In this document: one piece after another, positions 31,990 to 43,207 of the stretch
Layout: every line of letters begins with the position of its first letter
Position numbering within the stretch: position 1 is the first letter of the stretch
Notes under the pieces: model-generated
The model's database searches: none
Told to the model about the DNA's origin: nothing
Seen by the model: only the letters and a program-made list of their open reading frames with translations
DNA from: Strongylocentrotus droebachiensis
Lineage: Eukaryota; Echinodermata; Echinoidea; Camarodonta; Strongylocentrotidae
Assembly: GCA_035222895.1 (NCBI GenBank)
Contig: JAVYIG010001050.1
Location: 331,638 to 395,637 of the forward strand
Reading direction: 5' to 3'
DNA: 64,000 nucleotides
Translations under genes and position numbers: made by a program

Positions 31990-32250
31990 TCACAATAATA
32001 ATGACAACAATTATTATTATGGTTGGTGGTGTTACTAATGTTATTTTTGTAATTATTATACTTGTTATTGTAATTATTATCCTTATCATTATTATTATCG
32101 TTAATATTATTATTATTGTCATTATTATTATCATTATTATTGTTATTATGATGCATATGAACATGATGATTATGATGACGATTAGTATAAGTATATAGTA
32201 TTATTATAATTGTTATCATATTATTATCATCTGTATTATAAGCATAACTT
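31990..32250 (+). repeat. ATT-rich microsatellite
   Basis: Imperfect (ATT)n/(TTA)n with interspersed GTT and ATC. Open frames encode Ile/Asn repeats and are not genes. Confidence 0.85.
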
Positions 32251-32507
32251 TTAGCGTGTATTTGTATTTTATAAACTTTACTTTAGTTAATTATGTCATT
32301 TTTAGTTTAAGGAGCCTATCCACAACAAGCTCTGCTTTTATAGGCTCCGCCACTTTATCTCTTAAGTTAAACTTAATGGACAATATTCTGAATAGTGTGT
32401 ACCGGTATTGTATGAACATGTATAAAATAATCATTTTCAATATGTTGTTACACTCTTTGTAAAATGAGATATTGTGGAAACCAATAAACTATCTATCTCT
32501 CTAATCT

Positions 32508-33046
32508 ACAATGGCAGTAGTGTAGTATAGTACATGTACATGTAGAAGTAGGCCTAGTAGTAGAGGTATCATTCTGATCCTTATTATTCTGATTATCTTT
32601 TGCAATACGTCTAGACGATAAACTCATGACAATTGACAATCGTCATGAATCATTGTCTTTAAGCTTACCATTAAATGCATCTGGTTCGAATTTTGCTTAG
32701 GTATTTGGTACTGCATGATTTAAATGGTAAAAATGAACTTGTGTCCTATTCATTCTAGTCTTATTCATTTGCATTATGTTTTATTCATTCAAGTTCTAAT
32801 GTTTCTGACTGTTTTCAAGACAATATCTTTTTTGTCGATCATAGTTCTATGTAGCTTGATATCTCACGGTAATTTTGAGAGAAAAGCAATCCAAGCAATG
32901 TTTTCTGAATTGTAGCGACAATCGCGTTCGCCTTTGCTGTTCTTCAATAATACTTGACAAGCAGTATTAATTAATTTTTCAAGGACTCATGATAAATTCG
33001 TTTAACAGTTGATTACCCTCGGTTGATTCTTTTGTTCGGATTATTT
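32508..33046 (+). repeat. Direct repeat A2, the SINE-free copy
   Basis: Paralogue of 30692-31450 without the SINE. The match ends at ATTATTTGGCGG (33046), after which a different sequence with a 19-base G run (33080-33098) begins. Confidence 0.75.
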
Positions 33047-34404
33047 GGCGGCAGAGGCGGCGGAGCGACTTTCAAAGTCGGGGGGGGGGGGGGGGGGGCA
33101 CCAACAAAAAAGGGCACTTTCTGGGGAAAAGACCACCTTCAAAGGGAAATCTCAAAGCGAAAATTTTTGGGCATTGGTATATACCCCTATATATTGTGAT
33201 TACATTATCACTATTTGTTTCTCTTTATACATCATATAAGATATTGCTTAAGCATCATACTTTGCAGTTGGGTGTGGTGGTCTGAAAATTCATTTGCGAG
33301 CGAGCAAAGCGAGGGAGGATTAATTTTAAGAGTTGTTAGGTCCCAGTGCAAATAATTACATCTTATAAAGTGGAAAAACCCAATCCTGATGGAGTTCTAA
33401 GCACATTCCCATAACGGAAGACTAAAAAGACCTTTAATAAGTAACATAATTTTAACATCTATAATTGCGAGCGAGCGTAGCGAGCGAGCTTTCGGGGAAA
33501 TATCTTAATCGCTTGAATTCAGGGCACGTTTAATGATGAGTAGAAAAGGGGACACTTATCGAAAGGGATGAGCGCAGCGCGTACTTAGCCGTCACTTCGT
33601 GAAAACAGGAAATCCTTTTACTAGGTATTTTCTTGTTTACGTCATCGTCATAGTGACATAATATGATATTATTGTGGTTCGAAATTTTGTGAGGTTTAAG
33701 ATGTTAGTAATGATGTCCAAAAATGCAACAACAAACAAACTGAAAATATATGCAATTTTCCTCACTACCGTCACTTCGTGAAAAAAGGGACGATATGTCT
33801 ACACCTTTTTAAAAAATCTTTCAACAAGCATGAAATATATGAAGGGCATAATGGTCCATTTACTTTCATATTACAACTTTCCAATTGGGACTTGTATTTT
33901 GCATTTGATGATTTAATTGACAAAGTGGGTAATAATGAAGAAACTGTATTTGATTGAACACTTTTTTTTACACTCTTCTCTTACTATAATGTGTCCTTGA
34001 TCATCTAATAAATCAAATACCTCTATTCCACCATTCTTTTAAAAATATACCCTTTCCTCCAATGTTCACCTCAGAATTATATACCAAATAGGAATAGCTT
34101 GCCAAAAAGGAGTAGTACACTGAACATGGCGGAAATAATTAAAGCGTAAATGATAATTTAGGGAAATATATATCACCTTTACCCTATTCCATTGACGATA
34201 ATGGTCATAATAAAGCGTACATTACATGGGTAACGTCTTCACATGAATTCAACAATATTCTCCTAATCCAGGTCAGTTTCAAATCTCTAGAAAAATGTAC
34301 AACATCAGAGTGTTGCACATGAAACTTCTGTGATTTATTTCAGATAGGTGTGTCGCAAAACTAGTCATGGATGCTGTGACTATACAAACAGGTTGAAAGC
34401 CCCT
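33047..34404. other. No gene; GAGCGA tracts and two dyad 17-mers
   Basis: Contains GCGAGCGAGCAAAGCGAGGG (from about 33297) and GCGAGCGAGCGTAGCGAGCG (from about 33467). The 17-mer CCGTCACTTCGTGAAAA recurs at 33589-33605 and 33768-33784. The latter shares the flank AGGGACGATAT with the copies at 30096 and 36309. No coding sequence. Confidence 0.5.
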
Positions 34405-34754
34405 GACTCTATTAATGTTTGCCTAAGAACAGGCACACACACACAAAAGTGTTTTTATAAAAATGTTTGTCCGCTTCACATCTGCTTCATGGCAGAGAGC
34501 TAGCTACTAGCGAGTTGTCCATGATTAAAAGGATTACGCATTTAGTTGATCAGTGTGATCAATGCTCTCATCAGTAATGTTTCTTTTGAAAGAGTTCTTA
34601 CTCGGCTTCGTGATTGGCAGCATAACGCTGTTTATATTGGATCATTTTTCTGTCGGTCATGTCTCCTTCATGAATCTGATCGACGAGGAGCAAGCATATA
34701 GTGGGAATAGAACTTACATCATTCAAAGAAGGTGCTTCCAATTGACGAGGTTTG
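34405..34754 (+). repeat. 350-bp tandem duplication, copy A
   Basis: GACTCTATTAATGTTTGCCT starts each copy, 350 bp apart. The copies are nearly identical and each carries a short signal-anchor ORF. Confidence 0.85.
34562..34750 (+). CDS. Putative membrane-anchor exon, copy A
   Basis: ATG at 34562. The product starts MLSSVMFLLKEFLLGFVIGS and goes on through a hydrophobic stretch (residues about 6-27), then a short lumenal-type segment ending YIIQRRCFQLTRF. This looks like the first coding exon of a type II membrane protein, such as a Golgi enzyme, and a donor could be AAG|GTGCTT (34730 region) or GAG|GTTTGG (34750 region). All six base substitutions against copy B inside the frame are synonymous and the only indel is one codon, which argues for a translated sequence. 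No downstream exon was identified, so the family is unknown. Confidence 0.45.
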
Positions 34755-35107
34755 GACTCTATTAATGTTTGCCTAAGAACAGGCACCCACACACAAAAGT
34801 GTTTTTATAAAAATGTTTGTCCGCTTCACATCTGCTTCATGGCAGAGAGCTAGCTACTAGCGAGTTGTCCATGATTAAAAGGATTACGCAAAGTTGATCA
34901 GTGTGATCAATGCTCTCATCAGTAATGTTTCTTTTGAAAGAGTTCTTACTCGGGTTCGTGATTGGCAGCACCATCACGCTGTTTATACTGGATCATTTTT
35001 CTGTCGGCCACGTCTCTTTCATGAATCTGATCGACGAGGAGCAAGCATATAGTGGGAATAGAACTTACATCATTCAAAGAAGGTGCTTCCAATTGACGAG
35101 GTTTGGA
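34755..35107 (+). repeat. 350-bp tandem duplication, copy B
   Basis: Second unit, ending at GAGGTTTGGACC, where similarity to the start of another unit stops. Differs from copy A by scattered substitutions and small indels. Confidence 0.85.
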
Positions 35108-35143
35108 CCCTGGATCTGTAAACAATTACATCATCTGATTTAA
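34910..35143 (+). CDS. Putative membrane-anchor exon, copy B
   Basis: Same frame as copy A with one extra Thr codon in the membrane segment (GFVIGSTITLFIL). The open frame runs on to a stop at 35143, but the shared, constrained part ends near GAG|GTTTGG (about 35100), so the real exon probably stops there or at AAG|GTGCTT just before. Two nearly identical first exons in tandem could serve as alternative first exons or belong to duplicated genes. Confidence 0.45.
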   Translation: MLSSVMFLLKEFLLGFVIGSTITLFILDHFSVGHVSFMNLIDEEQAYSGNRTYIIQRRCFQLTRFGPWICKQLHHLI

Positions 35144-35529
35144 AAGGTACCATAATTTGAAGAACTCTGTAGCGAATAACGTTCAAACCTGTCTACTGAG
35201 GCCACCTGGGAGAAACAGAGAAAGTGGCCACTGTAGAATGGTGGTCTTTCTAGACAGGTTTTTCAACAAGTTTGTTTGTTTTACTTGAATACTAAGAAAG
35301 CATGTGTATGCTTGTAAGTAAGCAACCAGGGGACCGAGGGTTTTAACTTCTCTCCGAGGGACTAAGTTATGAGGACTAATGCCTTACCAAAGGCCACGAG
35401 CGCATTGATTTTGTTTCAAATGCGGATCCTAAAGAAACGTCGTATATTCGTATACAGCAAAGGGAGCGTACAGACTAAAACGTAATTGTATAATATAAGA
35501 GAGAGGGAGAGAGAACGAGAGGGGGTAGC

Positions 35530-36340
35530 CTATGGCCAAGGTTCAAATTAAGTTCTCTTTAATTTATTTGACCCAGTACTGATGATCATAATTTTATCTA
35601 CCATGTGTTTGCCATGTGTACGCCACACCGCATAGCACCTCACATTTGTTTATTGTTGTAAAGAACTTATATTGGCATGCACCCAGTAGATTTTCATTGT
35701 GTGTTTGATCCTGTTATTGAAAACAAGATCAAACACATCATCATAATCTACAGAGTGCAACCAAAAATTTCTTAACAACAATTGAAATTTCTTTCAGGAA
35801 GCCTAACAATAAAAGCTTATTTTATATTTTTTATTCAAAGAGCATCGTATAGAGACGATGAACAAATAAGAATAATAATACAACGTCATTAAGCGTGAGA
35901 TCGTTCACTTCTATCTCTCCCCGCCAAATAATCCGAACAAAAGAATCAACCGAGGGTAACCAACTGTTAAACGAATTTATCATGAGTCCTTGAACAATTT
36001 AATTAATACTGCTTGTCAAGTATTATTGAAGAGCAGCAAAGGCGAACGCGATTGTCGCTACAATTCAGAAATCGTTGCTTCGATTGCTTTTCTCTCAAAA
36101 TTACCATGAGATATCAAGCTACATAGAACTATGATCGACAAAAAAGACATTGTCTTTAAATTATGGAAATAATTAAAAATAGAACTAAACATTGAGATAT
36201 GTGCTATCCCAGGATATAACATTTATTTGCCCTTGATACATTAAAGAGGTTGAGATTATAGTTTGAAAGTTTGAAAGCGATTTATTCAAAACTTAATTGC
36301 GCGCTCATCCGTCACTTCGTGAAAATAGGGACGAATTGAC
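35530..36340. repeat. Large inverted repeat, right arm (uninterrupted)
   Basis: Complement of 31222-31835 and 30082-30275 in one block. It carries a dyad 17-mer at its outer edge (36309-36325), mirroring the one at 30096. The whole structure spans about 6.2 kb. Confidence 0.75.
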
Positions 36341-37984
36341 ACCAAAATGAAGGTACAGCATATCTATAAAAAATCCTTTCTTTATCTGCATTTTTGTATC
36401 AAGATTAGTTTGATCGCCAAAAGAAAATCTTTTTATACTACATCACATGTATATTGAAAAGCATTTCCTTATTTATGATGTTCTCTTTTATCACAATTAT
36501 GATAATAGCCACCGTCATTTGATAAATGCGTGACTGCATACTCAAAAATTCTAGTATAATTTGACTTTAATTCAATTAAACATAATATAAATTCAGAATA
36601 GCACGCTATACATGAGACACAAATAATTCAGCATTAAATGTGCATGAAAAAGAGAAAGAAAATACACAACAATAGAAGACAGCATACTTTTGTAAATCAG
36701 ATTTTGAATAGTTGGAGATAAAGAACTAGCAGATAATAAGAAGATTGGAAGAAAAAGAATCAAAGCAAAGTATGTAGAGACATGACTTGTATACAAAAGA
36801 GCGAGAATTAAACCAGAAAAGAGGAATAGGAGAGGAAAAGAGGGATAGGAGAGGAAAAACAAACATAGTACAGAAATAGGGAGAAGGGTAGAGCAGAAGA
36901 ATTTTGATTTCAAAGATAACAGGGAGGGGGGAAATATTATTTTAAAAAGATAATGAAAAGAAGAGGATGAGGGGTGGAAGCAGGCAAGACATGAATGTGA
37001 TATGTTATTAATACATTGATAAATATTAATTTACCAAACTCAACAGACTTCTATAATAAAGCATATTTACAGATGACTATATTTCAAACATTCAATACTG
37101 ACTGGTTATATGGAAGAAACCTCTTTTGTTTAAGTTAATATCATTAGTCCTTTAGTTTAAAAAAACTTCCAATCCTGAATAAGTGTGTACGTAAAAAAGG
37201 AAGTATTTTGTTTTAAACAAAAACACTTTGATCCCCAGAATATCTCTTTTAGCCCATTCAGAACACCATCAAAGCTTTTGTTTCAAAATTTAGAAGTATT
37301 AGATGCTTATAAAAATGCAGAACCTTGCCACTAACTTTTGTATATGACTTGTAATGTACCTACCTCCGCACTTTATAATCAAATATTATTATAATCTAAT
37401 ACAACATCATTAAGAGATAAGAGGGAAAATGAACAGATTGCTATGTTTACCAAAATGTGGATGAATGTATGGCTAATTTCCAATATCCTTTGTTGGATTG
37501 AAATAAAAGAAGAGTATATGAAAATAAATATGGTAAGTAAAAAAAACAAAAGTTAGCTTTCAGTAAGCTTCAAATATATTTGCTTTCAAACTATGTATTT
37601 GTATCAAATAATGTACAATTAAAGAAATACATGTATATTATTCTCCATTTTGTATTTGTCTAACCTTTGATGGAAGCGTACTCTTTTTGGTTTAAGCAGT
37701 TCAAATGGATCAATATCATCTAGCAACTGTGTTACCATTTGACCCTCTTAGCACTCTTAGCAACTGCATTGTGTCCAAGCTCACCTTACATACATTTAGC
37801 TATTGAATCATTCCTTCTATTTATGTCAACCCCAAAAAGCTTAAGACTTCGCCAAATCAACAGCTATGTATGTTTGTCTAAAGACTGAATAACCTAGCTG
37901 TTCACATTAATTCAATCACCTGAATACCACAGAGAAAATCAGACCTAAATGTATATACATAGCTTTCCTAACAAGACCGTTAAA
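36341..37984. other. No gene seen
   Basis: AT-rich. 36640-36970 is purine-rich on the plus strand and yields a hydrophobic 106-codon minus-strand frame with no ATG support or domain. Nothing else recognised. Confidence 0.4.
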
Positions 37985-38350
37985 GGTAAAGACCAGTAAT
38001 GGTCATGCGATTGCATTGTGAAAGAAACGTTGTGGAATCGATCAGAAAAGGTTGATCATCTAGCATCTAGCATCTGCAAGGTTCTGGAATCATCAAAATG
38101 ATAAGAAATTTGGCCCATTCTTCGTAAAGTTACAAGCACTATACACAGAAAGATGTATATGGGACTACCCTATATCTCTCACACGACCATGAGAGAAACA
38201 AATGTACCAAATATATGAATTAGTAGGCGGTTTCCCGGCAAATTTTTTATCATCATGTATTAGTCAAAACATATTCTTTCACATGATTGGTAATGAGAGC
38301 TTCCATTTCATTTTTTGAAATTGGGGCGTTTCCAATACTGGTCTTTACCT
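37985..38350. mobile_element. 366-bp MITE flanked by TTAA
   Basis: Terminal inverted repeats AGGTAAAGACCAGTAATGG and its complement (one mismatch) lie directly inside TTAA duplications at 37981-37984 and 38351-38354. TTAA targeting is typical of piggyBac and Kolobok DNA transposons. No transposase is encoded, so it is non-autonomous. Confidence 0.8.
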
Positions 38351-38582
38351 TTAAGACTGTTATCACCAATACCTACACCAAACTACACTCAAAGTTCTTT
38401 AGTCATGCATGATAAGACAGTCAGAAGAATATTAAAAAGAGTTTTCTAAAGAGAAATCTGACACTGAATCTGCAGAAACAAATATCTTTGGTAATAGAAA
38501 GTCCAAGACTTCAAGACTCATTGAGGGGCTATTAGGGTAGGTCCATCAAACCTAAAACGTTGATGCTAATTAACAATATTGA

Positions 38583-38807
38583 TTATTGTGTAGAAGTCCA
38601 CATGGGCTCCTGCTTTTCATCCATGGGCTCCTGCTCTTTCTCAATCATCACAATTGTGCCTCGCCATATGCCGTCAGGCCATTTCATCTTAACAATTGTT
38701 CCTTTACGTGGGGTGCTGCCCTTCTAGAATTTTAGGTCCGCCATGCCAACAACATTTTTACTCTCATCCTTGTCTGAATGGACAAGGCAATCTCTGCTCC
38801 CTTCCAT
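38583..38807 (-). pseudogene. Coding-looking relic with one in-frame stop
   Basis: From an ATG at 38807 the minus strand reads a hydrophilic protein: MEGSRDCLVHSDKDESKN, an in-frame TAG, then KGTIVKMKWPDGIWRGTIVM and a duplicated EQEPMDE/KQEPM end, stopping at 38583. The MKWPDG.WRGTIV stretch resembles a small SH3-like or Tudor-like barrel strand pair, but that is a guess. An AG precedes the block (acceptor-like, near 38821). It is probably a decayed exon or transposon gene piece. Confidence 0.35.
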
Positions 38808-39987
38808 CGTCAGCCTCTACATTTTAAAGGAAAGAGAAAAAAGATAAAGAGAATACAAGTCATGTGTCATAATTCGGAGTCATTTAATGCATTATTCCCA
38901 CCTACTATTCCCTTATTGCTTTAAAGTTAGATACCAAAAGTGTTTTTACATATTTCACATATACATAAGGCTAAAAAATCTCAAATGTATTCAGGGGCAG
39001 ATCTAAGTAAGATTTACACATGTTTGAGAGACTGTAGACCCCTGGACTGTTCTTTAATAGCCTAGGATATAAATCTTTAAGTTCTATATTCATCGACGAC
39101 GTGGACTTGGGTTACATATTGAAAAAATATTTATCTAGTAACAGTAACAGTAACTTTGATCTGGATTATTACTAACAGTAACAATATCAGTTAAAAATCT
39201 TGGTAAGATATAGACTTAGTATTTAGAAATATAGAGATAGAGCTTGATCTAACCTAGAGGTCTAAATCTAGACTCTAATCTAACTTTGTTAGAGCTATTA
39301 ACTCCCAATATTTTCAGTTCATTTCTTAATGACCCTTCATTTTGTTGAACGAAATTACACCACTGTAATTGGCCACAGGCATCATATTTTGTACCGACTT
39401 GAAAATATGCTTTTATTGACATTTTGTCGTCGTAATTTTCTCAATATTGCAGCTTCAAGTATGTAGAACAAGATAAACAAAGGAAATTTGCCGCAAAATA
39501 CTGAAATCGAGGAGTATTTAGCATTAAAGACAAAGTGCATGGCTTATCCCCCCCCCCCCATCCATTGCAGATCCATTAGTCAGTACAGTCTGCTGCGCTA
39601 GCGGGAATGGCTGCGTAAAGATCAGTACATGGGGCTGTAGAAACGTAATTTGAGGCATAAGTGACACAAACAAGCTTATTATATAATTTTTACGTGCAAA
39701 TCTGGAGAATTACCGAACATATATTATAATTGTACTTGTTAGGAAGAAATTTCATGAATTATTACACTTCTCCTCACCCTTTCAGATTAAGAAGAAGAAG
39801 CTTGACTTTATCGTGTGACGATATTCGCCGGTTCGTAAAACCGCGCTACAATAAAACAACGGTCAGAATGGCGTCGAATAGCTATATTCGCCGGTTCGTA
39901 AGAACGCGCAATGCTATTCGTCGTTCATACCAAAGTATTAAAAATGACATAACTCTCAAAATAAAGCGATTTGAGTTATAATATTTT
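38808..39987. other. No gene; C run and a short direct repeat
   Basis: A C run lies at about 39549-39559. ATTCGCCGGTTCGTAA occurs twice (39822-39837 and 39887-39902) inside an 83-codon frame whose product is repetitive and basic: not supported as a gene. Confidence 0.4.
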
Positions 39988-40749
39988 TTTATGCCTCCGC
40001 TACATAGTAGCCGGAGGCATAATGTTTTCGGGTTGTCCGTCCGTCCGTCCGTACGTCCCGTTCTCGTGATCGCGTTATCTCAAGAACCCATTGATGGATT
40101 CCCGCCAAACTTGGGTCATATATGTATCTTGCAGAGCCAATGAACTGATCAGATTTTGGGGTCACGAGATTCAAGGTCAAAGGTCACAGGGCTCATTATG
40201 TATGCAAAAATGGCTTGTGATCGCGTTTTCTCAAGAACCCATTAATGGATTTCCGTCAAACTTGGGTCATGTATGTATCATGTAGAGCCAATAAACTGAT
40301 TAGATTTTAGGGTCATGAGATCTAAGGTCAAAGGTCACAAGGCTCATTATGTATGCAAAAAATAGCTTGTGATCGCGTTATCACAATAACCCATTGTTCG
40401 ATTCCCACCAAACTTGGGTTATGTATGTACTTTGCAGAGCCAATGAACTGAGTAGATTTTAAGGTCATGAGATTCAAGGTCAATGGTTACAGGGCTAATT
40501 ATGTATTTAAAAAAAGCTTGTGATCACGTTATCTCAAGAACCCATTGATTGATTTCCGCCAAACTTGGGTCATGCATTTATCTTGCAGAGCCCATGAACT
40601 GATTAGATTTTGGTGTCACGAGGTCAAATGTCAAAGGTCACATGGCTCATTATGTATGCAAAAAATAGCTCGCTTCTGTTTTGGTTTGTAAAATTGCTCC
40701 ATGGCGGAGGCATCATTTTCGACTGCGCGCGGTCGAAGGTCCATCTAGT
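39988..40749. mobile_element. Non-autonomous element with a four-unit 151-bp tandem core
   Basis: The ends carry ATGCCTCCGC..GGAGGCATAATG (left) and GGCGGAGGCATCATTTTCGA (right). The left end also has a hairpin (TGCCTCCG/CGGAGGCA) and a CCGT microsatellite (about 40037-40052). The core is four units starting TGATCGCGTTATC or similar at 40068, 40218, 40370 and 40521, each with CTCAAGAACCCATTGATGGA-like, CCAAACTTGGGT and AAGGTCAAAGGTCAC-like phrases. No protein is encoded. Confidence 0.75.
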
Positions 40750-40921
40750 TAAGAGATAGATTTTGACATACACTACCCAAATATAAAAAAATGTCAATAT
40801 CGAACATTTAGATACAAGTATATTACATTGTATATGATGGGGGTGGCGGGGGGGGGGGGGGGGTGTCTAGACACTTAGTATATGATGGGGGGGGGGGTCT
40901 AGAAACTTTAAAGGGATAGTT
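40750..40921 (+). repeat. G-rich spacer with two poly(dG) runs
   Basis: Runs of G at 40848-40863 and near 40886-40898, each preceded by TATATGATGG, suggest a small local duplication. Confidence 0.6.
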
Positions 40922-41910
40922 GTGTTTTGTTGCAGAGGGCGCTACACTGCCTGATTGTATGTCTCGACAATTTCTATATTTTCTTTTTTTATCCTGATAG
41001 GCAATACAACTGAACGTGTGGAAGTTCTGAAATCAAAAACCATTTCTTTTGTTTTGGAAGTATTAAGTTGAAGAAAATTTTGGTTGCACCACTCTTCAAA
41101 CTTGTTCACCTCCTATCGATAATTTAGCTGTCTTTACTTATGAGACCCACTGTCGCCGTATCATCGGCATATTTCACAAGTTTAACGCCGTCTTTTGTAG
41201 CTAAGCAGTCATTGGCATAGATAATAAACAAAGGTGCCGATAGCACACATCCTTCGGGCGAGCCGGTATTTACTGTTATCAAATCAGACAACTCATTTTG
41301 TACTCTTACCCTTTGTGTACGATTTGACAAGAAATTCTGTATCCACAAAATTAAAGAAGATCTAATGTTCATTTGTTTCAGCTTATGAACCAACATGTGG
41401 TTTTGAATCGTATTAAAAGCGGACGAAAAATCTATGAATGAAATCCGTACATAGCAACCAGCTTTATCAGTGTGTTGTGAGACAAAATGAATAAGTGAAA
41501 GTATAGCATCGTTTACACATTTCTTTGGCTGGTATACAAATTGCATAATCATTTGACACACTAGGGAATAAGAATTGCAGTACGACCCTTTCAAAACATT
41601 TCATAACCAGTGAATTTAGGGCTGGGAAGCTGGAGGTGACTTGGCTGCTGGGATAACAACAGCCGGCACAACCAGCCAGCCCGTGTATTTTTATTATTAA
41701 TTAATTAAAGGTCACAGTATTTTTTGAAAATGGAGCTGAATTTGTATGATGGTCGTATTGGCTAAATTTCGCACATTTTGGGGCCTAAAATTACCTTCAT
41801 AGCAAATTGAGGTCCTAAAAGAGCTCTAGAAATGTCATAAATAAGAACGAGAGCAATAACCATGCACTTTGAAGGCATTTGCGGTCTGAAACAAGAACTC
41901 AACTATCCCT
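40922..41910. mobile_element. TTAA-flanked element enclosing an RT fragment
   Basis: TTAA at 40918-40921 and 41911-41914 flank an 11-bp inverted repeat (AGGGATAGTTG and its complement). It differs from the MITE at 37985 in terminal sequence. Most of the interior is a LINE RT fragment on the minus strand. Either a LINE piece jumped into a MITE or the termini are coincidental. Confidence 0.55.
40940..41625 (-). pseudogene. Rex1/L2-like LINE reverse-transcriptase fragment
   Basis: Reading right to left: PALNSLVMKCFERVV (RT motif 1 region), a frameshift near 41580, then QFVYQPKKCVNDAILSLIHF, FIDFSSAFNTIQ, FLSNRTQRVRVQNELSD, GSPEGCVLSAPLFIIYANDC and KYADDTATVGLI, a stop, and NKFEEWCNQNFLQLNTSKTK further on. 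GSPQGC has become GSPEGC, and the catalytic YADD remains. It lacks endonuclease and 3-prime end, so it is a dead fragment. The FSSAFNTIQ and NTGSPxGCVLSP signatures differ from the two CR1-like elements. Confidence 0.75.
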
Positions 41911-42039
41911 TTAACAAAAATATGGCCTTCTCTTTTGCCTTCAGATTGAACGAAAAAATTCATCAAATAGCACTATTAACCCCCATGATTATATTTGTTC
42001 TGAATAAATGTATCTCGGTAGTCAGAATTTAAATTTCAT

Positions 42040-42420
42040 TCGTTAGTTGTTGCTACATGTAGGTAGGACAAAATTTGTGGCTTGCCCTACCGAACAACAC
42101 GTTATGTATATACGATAGGCCGTTTTAGAAATGTATCCAAATTCATTGCACAAATCTTTGTTAGTGCCTCGTTACAAATGATTTCATTCACCTGATACGA
42201 ATAATTGTATTTCAATAGTCTTGAATTGCATACATAACGATTTGTTAGGTAGGACAAGCCACAAATGTTTGTAATATCTAGCAACAATTATTGGTGAATG
42301 CAATAATTTGTAACGGGTCATTGAACAAAGATTTGCGCATTAGATTGATTACATTATGAAAATGTCTATTGCATTCGGACTCAACGCTGAACGAAATAGT
42401 TCATATCAAGGCATTACACA
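42040..42420. repeat. Copies of the CTAGGTAGG/CCTACCTA fold-back repeat
   Basis: GTTGTTGCTACATGTAGGTA near 42047 and CTTGCCCTACCGAACAAC near 42082, with a second cluster near 42230-42300 (TTTGTTAGGTAGGACAAGCC, ATCTAGCAACAATTA). Flanking phrases CAAATGATTTCATTCACCTG and TTAGTGCCTCGTTAC match the 16.7-17.2 and 55.2-55.4 kb copies. Confidence 0.65.
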
Positions 42421-43207
42421 AAGACATATGCACTCAATTTGATTTCAGTACTAAAATGGGTATTTTGTATCACTTTATCGTTAAATAATTGTAATGGCCT
42501 ACTGTTTGTTTTAAGGTTTGAAGTCCTGTCGTATAATGTATAGGTTATGTGTTAAAATCATTATTACAAATTATTAGTCTTATCTATATAGTAAAGATCT
42601 ATGCAAACGTCGAGATAATTATTTCATTAAATGTAAAATTACAACTGTATGTGTTTTCTACAAAAGTACATGTTCAGCAAACAGCTGCAAATCCAGTTTT
42701 GTTTAACCTATTTTTTTGAGTTAATTGAATTAAAGCTGAGTGTTACCTTAAATGACGAGAAAGTTTTTGATTCTACTAACTTGTTTGGTGTATAATCTAA
42801 TCAATCATTTTTTTTCCAGCATCTCTCTCTCTCTCTCTCTATATATAATATTATATATATATATATCAATTATAATACAATGCATATTGTTTTTATGATA
42901 TATTAATGAACGTATGTTTACTTATTCATTCATGCATTTATTTCATATGTTTATCTAATTGATTGATTCTGAAAATTATACGCATTAAAACGCGGTCTTT
43001 CTTGATGATGGATATGTAGGCCTACCTGTAGATGTCAACATACATACTTGTATGTTTTCACGCTTACATGAAGAAACTGTTTATTCTTCACACATCTTCG
43101 ATCTAGTTTTCATTGTGTGTTCCAATTTTAAACTTCAAAACTTCCACACAAAAAAGAGGAAAATATACTTATATAGGGATAAACTCTGAAGATATAGCTT
43201 CCCTTAC
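42421..43207. other. No gene; (TC)n(TA)n microsatellite
   Basis: CT repeats followed by TA repeats at about 42822-42867. Otherwise AT-rich, nothing recognised. Confidence 0.5.

Noticed and set aside
31887-32219. Asn- and Ile-rich frames
   Set aside because: Translations of an ATT/AAT microsatellite.
37985-38350. Origin of replication or CRISPR-like structure suggested by regular short repeats elsewhere in the window
   Set aside because: Repeats here are terminal repeats of eukaryotic transposons; no unit-spacer array exists.
39730-39981. 83-codon basic protein
   Set aside because: It contains a direct nucleotide repeat, and its product has no family signature.
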